From: Takifugu bimaculatus | Taxonomy: Eukaryota; Chordata; Actinopteri; Tetraodontiformes; Tetraodontidae | Length of the DNA: 64,000 nt | Reading direction: 5' to 3' | Assembly: GCA_004026145.2 (NCBI GenBank) | Contig: CP034994.1 | Span: forward strand, 12,504,009 to 12,568,008 | Shown here: piece after piece, positions 57,082 through 64,000 of the stretch | How positions within the stretch are numbered: position 1 is the stretch's first letter | How the letters are laid out: each line of letters begins with the position of its first letter | The notes under the pieces: model-generated | What the model was told of the DNA's origin: nothing | The model's input: only the letters and a program-made list of their open reading frames with translations | Databases searched by the model: none | Program-made: the position numbers and the translations under genes

Positions 57082-57844
57082 CGTGGTGAACAATAACAGA
57101 TATTAAGAGATCAAGAGATTATTGACAGAAGAAAGGTTGAGATACATTAATGATGCCCTCATGTTTTGATAAAAGACATTCAGAAAAGGTAATTTAAAAT
57201 CAGAGGGGGGATTGGAATTCAGTTAAAATGTGTTTTTGGTTTTTCTTTGGTCAACGTTCTTACTAATTTGACTGCGTCTCTCTGTTTCTGGCTGTTTTCT
57301 GTCTGCTATCATTCCTTCCCTCCCAGTTTGTACTTAGGCTCTTCTTGCTGCCAAACACACGTAAGCAGTTTAAAACACACCAAAACACACACCAAACACA
57401 CACTTTCCTGTGCTGCTCTTCAACCCGCTGCATCTTTAACCCTGTTGCCAATTGTTTGTTTCAGTTTATCATCACTCTCAGTTCAAAATTAATTCAATTC
57501 TCCTATCAGAGTTACTGTTTCTAACTTTGATCCAACACTTTCAATTACTCTCTGTAAAACAGAGATGTTTTTTTTAATAATAAAAGGAATAACAGAGCAA
57601 TGCAGAAAAGGAAGAGAGAAATACATCACAAAAGCTTTATTAAAATAACAAAAACTACATTATCTATTGAAAGGCCTGGGCAAGTAATAAAGTTTTAAGA
57701 CCTGATTTAAAAGAATTGAGAGTGAAAGCAGTCCTCGGCATTTGAGTTCAGGCAGGAAGTTTGTTGCGCAAGTGAGGAGCATTTTTGCCAACAAAAAGCA
57801 GCTTCACATTGTTTGTTAATGACTCAGGGGGACTCAAAACAGGA
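57082..57844. other. Flank of unit D, no gene seen
   Basis: Matches 8470-9236. Non-coding. Confidence 0.5.
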
Positions 57845-58150
57845 CTAAACCTGTTCCTGTGGGCCTGAGGGAGCTGGATGTTTCCATCCTGTACACGTAA
57901 CTCTGAAATGTATTTCCCAAGAGCATTCAGTTTTTTTATAAGCCACATCAAACACATTTAACTATGTGCTACTTCAGGCAGTGGTTTCAAATCTGTAATT
58001 TCATTAAAACCGGCAAGTGAATTCGTTATTTAATAACACTTTGAAAATAAAAAAGGTGTCCATGGATGCATGCATGCAACATATTCTATATTTCCAAGAA
58101 TAATTTAGGTCTGATTATTTTTTTTCCAAGTGATTTTGATATTAAAGATT
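57845..58150 (+). repeat. Dispersed repeat, copy 2
   Basis: Close match of 9237-9575, lacking about 45 bp around TTAATGTGATCTACAGTGG. An inverted, diverged relative is at 62840-63210. Confidence 0.5.
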
Positions 58151-58394
58151 TCACTGAACTGGAAACTGAATTTGTCATTTTATGAAAAAGAAAAAAAAAT
58201 TGGGTTCTTCCATATAAATGACGCCATTGTGCCCATGCTACAGCCAAGTTTCTGTCTGTAGAAGCCGTCTCAGAATTGGGAGTAGGTGGAGATGAGACCG
58301 GCGGAACATGTGCAGATGTGGTCTGCGGATAGTTGAGCTCTGTCTTTGAGCATGTTGTCCGAGACACCTCGTCCAGTTCAAAACACTTGCCTGT

Positions 58395-59200
58395 ATGTAT
58401 ATGGAAAAAGTGGAATCCAAGGCACTGACCTCTTTCTCTTGAACGACCCTCAGCCACTGCTTTAGGTATGTGGAGGGCACTTGGCTTAAAATCTAGACAA
58501 AATAAGCAGAAGCCTTTACTGACCACACCAATCATAACGTCAAATTCACTCGGAACTCAGAAGATGTCATGGACAACGTTTCAGTCTTCCTGGACTGTGC
58601 AGTAAACAATAAAGCTGACAGAAGCCTGAACATTGAAGTGTTCAAAAAGAGCAAGGAGCAGTATCTTTTGACTCCCGTGACACTCTACAACACAAGCTAT
58701 ATGTTATACAAATCCTGAACTCCCGGACACAGATGGTACCTTCGATGGTTGAGTGGAAGGAGAAGGAAAAGTACATCAGGGAATCTTTGAAAATGTGTGG
58801 TTATCCTGGTTGGGCCTTTCTAAAATCCACAAAGAAGAACAAAACAAACAAACAAAAAACCAGAGAGAGATAAACAGAGATGCAGCACTACATAGCAGAT
58901 ACTTCAGAAAACCTCAACATCCCCTTTTATCTTAAACCTGGAAACACAGAGAATGGTCCACCTTGAGGACAAAACCTCCAGGCATAAACAACATAACATG
59001 ATTTTGACTGACAATAATGCAGATTACCACCAATGACCACTAACAGCAGCACTCAGTAAACCAGCACAGCATGCGTAACTCTGGGGTTCCCACCAGTTAA
59101 TTTGGAACTGAAGAAGCCGTTTGGCTAAGAGGTGAAACATCTTCAAAAACCTAAAGGAAGACCAGTTGAATTTTCTTAAGCCAGGAATTCCCTGGATGGT
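58395..59200 (+). mobile_element. Penelope-like element relic, uninterrupted paralog of the palindrome target
   Basis: Frame pieces YMEKVESKALTSF, FRYVEGTWVKI, AEAFTDHTNHNVKFTRNSEDV, MDNVSVFLDCAVNNKADRSLN, then GNL-type continuation and a 3' region with AAGAAGCCGTTTGGC and AGGTGAAACATCTTC. The RT catalytic motif is degraded (YVEG) and several stops are present. It provides the empty site for the 11-kb palindrome at 58570-58577. Confidence 0.65.
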
Positions 59201-59604
59201 TGACTGTGTTTGTGCTGTGTGTGTGCGCTGTGGTGAGCTGGTGAATTTTTCAGAAGTGAAGTTTGGATATGAGCTACAAGTAAAGTACTCATCCAAACAC
59301 ACACACACCTCTCTACAGGCTTGGACCGGCACACATACTTTTGTCAAGTATCTAGTCGGTGGTTTCCGTGCCACCCTGTAATAATGAAAGCGAAGATCAC
59401 TGATCCCAACCATGGGATTAAAATAAAACTTTATGCTGTATGCAAGAGGTTAATTGCTGTTATAAATGTGATAATGCATCATTTATTTCACTTTATTTAC
59501 AAAGTACAACTAATTTCCATCCATCCATTCTCTACCGCTTATCCTGAGGTCGGGTCGCGGGGGCAGCAGCCCAAGGAGAGAAGCCCAGACTTCCCTCTCC
59601 CCAG

Positions 59605-59881
59605 CTACCTCCTCCCCAGGCGTTCCCAGGCCAGTCGAGAGACATAGTCTCTCCAACGTGTCCTGGGTCTGCCCGGGGGTCTCCTACCGGAGGGACATGC
59701 CCTGAACACCTCACCAGGGAGGCGTCCAGGGGGCATCCTGACTAGATGCCCAAGCCACCTCATCTGGCTCCTCTCAACGTGGAGGAGCAGCGACTCTACT
59801 CCGAGCTCCTCCCGGATGGCAGAGCTTCTCACCCTATCTCTAAGGGAGAGCCCAGCCACCCTACGGAGGAAGCTCATTTCA
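59605..59881 (-). pseudogene. RTE-clade ORF, C-terminal segment after the deletion
   Basis: Reads AAEMSFLRRVAGLSLRDRVR, SQMRWLGHLVRMPPGRLP and RRPPGRPRTRWRDYVSRLAWERLG, the conserved C-terminus of fish RTE-type polyproteins. It is out of frame with the RT segment because about 15 codons (the stretch following LTYGHE) are missing at the junction near 59885. Confidence 0.7.
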
Positions 59882-59885
59882 GCCG

Positions 59886-61870
59886 CTCATGACCATAGGT
59901 GAGGGTAGGAACGAAGATCGACCGGTAAATCTCTTCACCACAACGGACCGGTGCAGAGTCCGCATTACTGCGGACGCCGCACCGATCCGCCTGTCGATCT
60001 CCCGCTCCATTCTTCCCTCACTCGTGAACAAGACCCCGAGGTACTTAAACTCCTCCACTTGGGGCAGGATCTCCTCCTTTACCCGGAGAAGGCACTCCAC
60101 CTTTTTCCGGTCGAGAACCATGGCCTCGGATTTGGAGGTGCTGATTCTCATCCCAGCCGCTTCACATGCGGCAGCGAACCGATCCAGTGATAGTTGGAGG
60201 TCACGGGCCGATGAAGCCAACAGGACCACATCATCCGCAAAAAGCAGAGACGCGATCCTGAGGTCACCAAACCGGATCCCCTCAACACCATGACTGCACC
60301 TAGAAATTCTGTCCATAAAAATTATGAACAGAATCGGTGACAAAGGGCAGCCCTGGCGGAGGCCAACCCTCACCGGAAACGAGTTTGACTTACTGCCAGC
60401 AATTCGGACCAAACTCTGGCACCGATCGTACAGGGAGCGGACAGCCCGTATCAGCGGGCCCGACACCCCATACTCTCGGAGGACCCCCCACAGGCCCCCC
60501 CAAGGGACACGGTCGAATGCCTTCTCCAAGTCCACAAAACACATGTGGACTGGTTGGGCAAACTCCCATGCACCCTCGAAGACCCTGCTGAGGGTGTAGA
60601 GCTGGTCCACTGTTCCACGCCCAGGACGAAAACCACATTGCTCCTCCTGAATCCGAGGTTCGACTATCCGGCGGACCCTCCTCTCCAGTACCCCTGAATA
60701 GACCTTACCAGGGAGGCTGAGGAGTGTGATCCCCCTATAGTTGGAACACACCCTCCGGTCCCCCTTCTTAAAAAGAGGGACTACCACCCCGATCTGCCAA
60801 TCCAGCGGCACTGCCCCCGATGTCCACGCGATGTTGCAGAGTCGAGTCAACCACGACAGCCCTACAACATCCAGAGCCTTAAGGGACTCTGGGCGGATCT
60901 CATCCACCCCCGGGGCCTTGCCACCGAGGAGTTTTTTGACTACCTCGGCAACTTCAGCCCCGGAGATACGAGAGCCCATTTCCAGGTCCCCAGGCCCTAC
61001 TTCCTCACTGGAAGGCGTGTTGGTGGGATTGAGGAGGTCCTCGAAGTATTCCTTCCACCGATCCACAACATCCCGAGTTGAGGTCAGCAGCACACCATCA
61101 CCACTATACACAGTGTTGACAGTGCACTGCTTCCTCCCCCTCAGATGCCAGATGGTGGTCCAGAACCTTTTCGAGGCCGTCCGAAAGTTGTTCTCCATGG
61201 CCTCACCGAACTCTTCCCATGCCCGAGTCTTTGCCTCGGCAACCGCCGTAGCTGCACTCCGCTTGGCACGCCGGTACCCATCTGCTGCCTCAGGAGTCCC
61301 ACAGGCCACTAAGGCCCGATACGACTCCTTCTTCAGCTTGACGGCATCCCTCACCGCTGGTGTCCACCAGCGGGTTCGGGCATTGCCGCCACGACAGGCA
61401 CCAACCACCTTGCGGCCACAGCACCGGTCAGCTGCCTCAACAATGGAGGCACGGAACACGGTCCACTCGGACTCAATGTCCCCCGCCTCCCCCGGGACAT
61501 GGTCAAAGCTCTCCCGGAGGCGTGAGTTGAAGCTCCTTCTGACAGGGGACTCTGCCAGGCGTTCCCAGCAGACCCTCACAACACGTTTCGGCCTGCCAGG
61601 TCTGTCCGGCATCCTTCCCCACCATCGGAGCCAACTCACCACCAGGTGGTGATCAGTTGACAGCTCCGCCCCTCTCTTCACCCGAGTGTCCAGAACATGC
61701 GGCCGCAAATCCGATGACACAACCACAAAGTCGATCATCGATCTGCGGCCTAAGGCGTCCTGGTGCCAAGTGCACATGTGGACGCCTTTATGTCTGAACA
61801 AGATGTTCGTTATGGACAATCTGAGACGAGCACAGAAGTCCAATAACAAAACACCACTCGGGTTCAGATC
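59886..61870 (-). pseudogene. RTE-clade reverse transcriptase segment
   Basis: Open for about 655 codons. End of the endonuclease domain (RRSMIDFVVVSSDLRP, STDHHLVVSWLR), a linker (RTRWWTPAVRDAVKLKKESYR), and a reverse transcriptase with GGKAPGVDEIRPESLKAL, CSNYRGITLLSLPGKV, EEQCGFRPGRGTVDQLY, FVDLEKAFDRVP, VGLRQGCPLSPILF and the catalytic LLFADDVVLL. It continues to KYLGVLFTSEGRME. All catalytic aspartates are present. The upstream frame is broken only at the homopolymer 61871-61877. Confidence 0.85.
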
Positions 61871-62667
61871 GGGGGGGCGTTCTTCCCAATCACACCTCTC
61901 CAGGTCACACTGTCATTGCCAACGTAAGCATTGAAGTCACCCAGGAGGATGAGGGAGCCCCCAGAAGGGGCACTCTCCAGCACTCCCTCTAAGGACTCCA
62001 AAAAGGGTGGATACGCTGAACTGCCGTTTGGACCATAGGCACAAACAACAGTCAGGATCCGTCCCCCCACCCGAAGGCGAAGGGAGGCTACCCTCTCATC
62101 CACCGGGGTAAACTCCAATACACAGGCACTGAGCTGGGGAGCAACCAGAATTGCCACCCCTGCTCGTCGCCTCTCACCATCGGCAACTCCAGAGTGGTAG
62201 AGAGTCCAACCCCTCTCGAGAAGACTGGTTCCAGAGCCCTTGCCGTGCGTCGAGGTGAGGCCAACTATATCTAGTCGGAACTTCTCAACCTCGCGCACCA
62301 ACTCAGGCTCCTTTCCCACCAGAGAGGTGACATTCCATGTCCCTAGAGCCAGTTTGCGCAGCCGGGAATCAGACCGCCAAGGTCCCTGCCTCCGGCTGCT
62401 ACCCAAAACACAATGCACCCGACCCCCTTGGCCCCTCCTGCAGGTGGTGAGCCCACGGGAAGGGGGTCCCATGTTGCCTCTTCGGGCTGTGCCCGGCCGG
62501 ACTCCATGGGCAGAGGTCCAGCCACCAGGCGCTCGCCAACGTGCCCCACCCCCAGGCCTGGCTCCAGGAGGGGGCCCCGGTGACCCGCATCCGGGCAAGG
62601 GAAACTTGGTACCAATGTTGTTATTCATCATCAGGGGGTCTGGGCTACGCTTCGTCTGATCCCTCAC
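61864..62667 (-). pseudogene. RTE-clade endonuclease segment
   Basis: Reads LALGTWNVTSLVGKEPELVRE, ERRRAGVAILVAPQLSACVL, ILTVVCAYGPNG and LILLGDFNAYVGND, the apurinic-endonuclease fold that nicks the target in LINE retrotransposition. The usual first-strand catalytic glutamate block (LTET-like) reads LTSTHGKG here, so a catalytic residue may be lost. The frame exits at the expanded G run at 61871-61877. Confidence 0.75.
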
Positions 62668-62839
62668 CTAGGACCTGTTTGCCATGGGTGGCCCTACCAG
62701 GGGCATATAGCCCCAGACAACGGAGGTCCTGGGATCATTGGGACACGCAAACCCCTCCACCACGATAAGGTGGCAGTCCAGGGAGGGGTACAACTAATTT
62801 ATTACAGATTTTTAGGTTTTACTTTAAAGAGAAAGAGAA

Positions 62840-63210
62840 AGGTTAATATATTAATATCAAAATGACTTGAAAAAATAATCAGACTTAAATTATTCTTATG
62901 AAAATAAAATGTGCTGTATGCATTCATACATACACACATTTTTCTTTTAAAAAATGTTATTAAATAACGAATTCAGTTCCCAGTTTTCGTAAAATTACAG
63001 TTTGGAAAACCACTGCCTGATATATCTCAGATAAACACTAGATGGCAGTGTAGATCCTATTAGGATGAGTTCCCTGTGACGTGGCTATAAAGCGCTGAAT
63101 GGGCCTCAACACATTTCAGAGTTACTTGCTGAATATGAAACATCCAGAACCCTCAGGTCCCCAGGAAGAGGTTAATTCCTGGTTTACAGAGTCACAAACA
63201 AATATTGGAA
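62840..63210 (-). repeat. Dispersed repeat, old inverted copy
   Basis: The reverse complement aligns with 9237-9575 and 57845-58150. Shared blocks in the same order include AACTCTGAAATGT, CATTCAGCGCTTTATA-like, CAGGCAGTGGTTTTCCAAA, GAATTCGTTATTTAATAACA and GTCTGATTATTTTTTCAAGT. Divergence is high. Confidence 0.5.
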
Positions 63211-64000
63211 GGATTGGCAACAGACAGGAAAAAGACAGAAACAAGGAGTCATAAACTAGTAGGAGGATCAACAAAGAAGAATAGATTTTTTAAATAAAAA
63301 AAGTAAATTCCACTACTGCTCTCTAATTTTAAATTACATTTTCTTAATGTCATTAAACCCAAAACGAGGGCAACTTTAATGTAACTCAACCTTTCTTCTC
63401 TCAATAATGTTTAGGCTGAGCAGATGAATTAAACTGACCACTTCCAGAGTCTCAACTTCTTTCAAAGACCCAAATTCAGGGGGAAATAACCCCAACATGT
63501 GGGTATCCGAGGACAAGCGATGTAATACTTGGGCGGGTGGGTTCCAGTAATCAGGCTAAAACCCAATAAAATCTGGCAGCTTTTATTCACTCAATGGCAC
63601 TTTGATTCACACGTGAGGGAACAAAAAGAAAAGCCTCTTGGCCTCTGAGACTTAGCCATGAACCCCATCCGCCTGGTCCGTATTAGTGCGCGTTCCAAAT
63701 GTTTGGAATATTTTTAACACGTTGTACATTGATTACTCTGTCACTGGGTCCATCCTGCCAGTGACTGACAGAAGACATATGATTTTAATGCCTCGAGTAC
63801 TCGTGTGATCCAGCTTGGACAAGGAGTACAACAAGATTTTCTTTCAGCTCCTCGAGTGTCTCTGGGATCTAGCACCTCAAGACTGTTCCCATCTCCAAAG
63901 AACCATTGTAACTCTTTGTGGTGTCACACAAAAGGTGGATTAAAATCAAGGATTAACAGGTTGTTTTTTTTTCTGTCAAAATTGTTTACGAAGCAGCACC
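63211..64000. other. Right end of window, no gene seen
   Basis: AT-rich, single copy in this window. No frame longer than about 60 codons and no recognised RNA gene or element. Confidence 0.5.

Larger units (their letters stand above)
59517..62787 (-). mobile_element. Nearly full-length RTE-clade LINE with 13-bp target duplication
   Basis: GTACAACTAATTT occurs on both sides (59504-59516 and 62788-62800). In minus orientation the element starts with a GC-rich 5' region ending in the block CTGCCACCTTATCGTGGTGG (about 62760-62778). It continues with endonuclease and reverse transcriptase frames and ends in a short TGGATGGATGG tail, typical of fish RTE-type elements. Only two lesions are seen: a one-base expansion in a run of seven G (61871-61877) and a small deletion near 59885. 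It is probably young and derived from an active family. Confidence 0.85.

Noticed and set aside
60741..61652. 303-residue plus-strand frame and other plus frames at 59889-62768
   Set aside because: They are antisense shadows of the GC-rich RTE reverse transcriptase on the minus strand and contain no domain.
1..64000. tRNA, rRNA, CRISPR arrays, phage or bacterial genes
   Set aside because: None seen. Repeats with regular spacing are microsatellites or the minisatellite, and intron structure is vertebrate-like throughout.

Overview
The window looks like nuclear DNA from a teleost fish. It holds intron-rich genes with consensus splice sites and a dense mix of fish-type transposons: an RTE-clade LINE, L2-like LINEs, Tx1-type L1 elements, Penelope-like elements, hAT and pogo-like DNA transposons, and solo LTRs. 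Long (TG)n and (ATCT)n tracts are also present. No bacterial operons, tRNA, rRNA or CRISPR arrays are visible.

The backbone is a head-to-tail array of SAMHD1-like genes (SAM domain plus HD-domain dNTP triphosphohydrolase), all on the minus strand. Copy A shows only the start of exon 1 (1-101). Copy B (1839-5936) keeps all 16 exons but carries four single-base insertions that break the frame. Copy C (29174-32960) has lost the SAM domain and one C-terminal exon, yet its 13 remaining coding blocks join into one uninterrupted frame of about 460 codons. Three catalytic-pocket residues are replaced in it. Copy D (51522-55012) has intact catalytic motifs but has lost exons 2-3 and half of exon 14. 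Its exon 14-15 intron has become an open frame.

The SAMHD1 units alternate with a block of defective Tx1-type retroelements (about 22.2-27.5 kb and 40-48 kb), so the duplicated unit is roughly 22 kb. Tx1 pieces lie head-to-tail, keep ORF1, lack nearly all of ORF2, and are separated by (TC)n tracts.

The most striking structure is an 11-kb near-perfect palindrome (10006-21038). It has arms of about 5.5 kb and a 17-bp spacer, and each arm carries three exons of a septin gene. It sits inside a Penelope relic, is flanked by a 6-bp direct repeat (GACAAC), and the paralogous site next to copy D (58561-58580) is empty. It therefore behaves like a transposed unit with enormous terminal inverted repeats and a captured gene fragment.

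The right end holds an almost complete RTE-clade LINE (59517-62787) with a 13-bp target duplication. A quiet stretch that includes an old inverted copy of a local dispersed repeat follows it.
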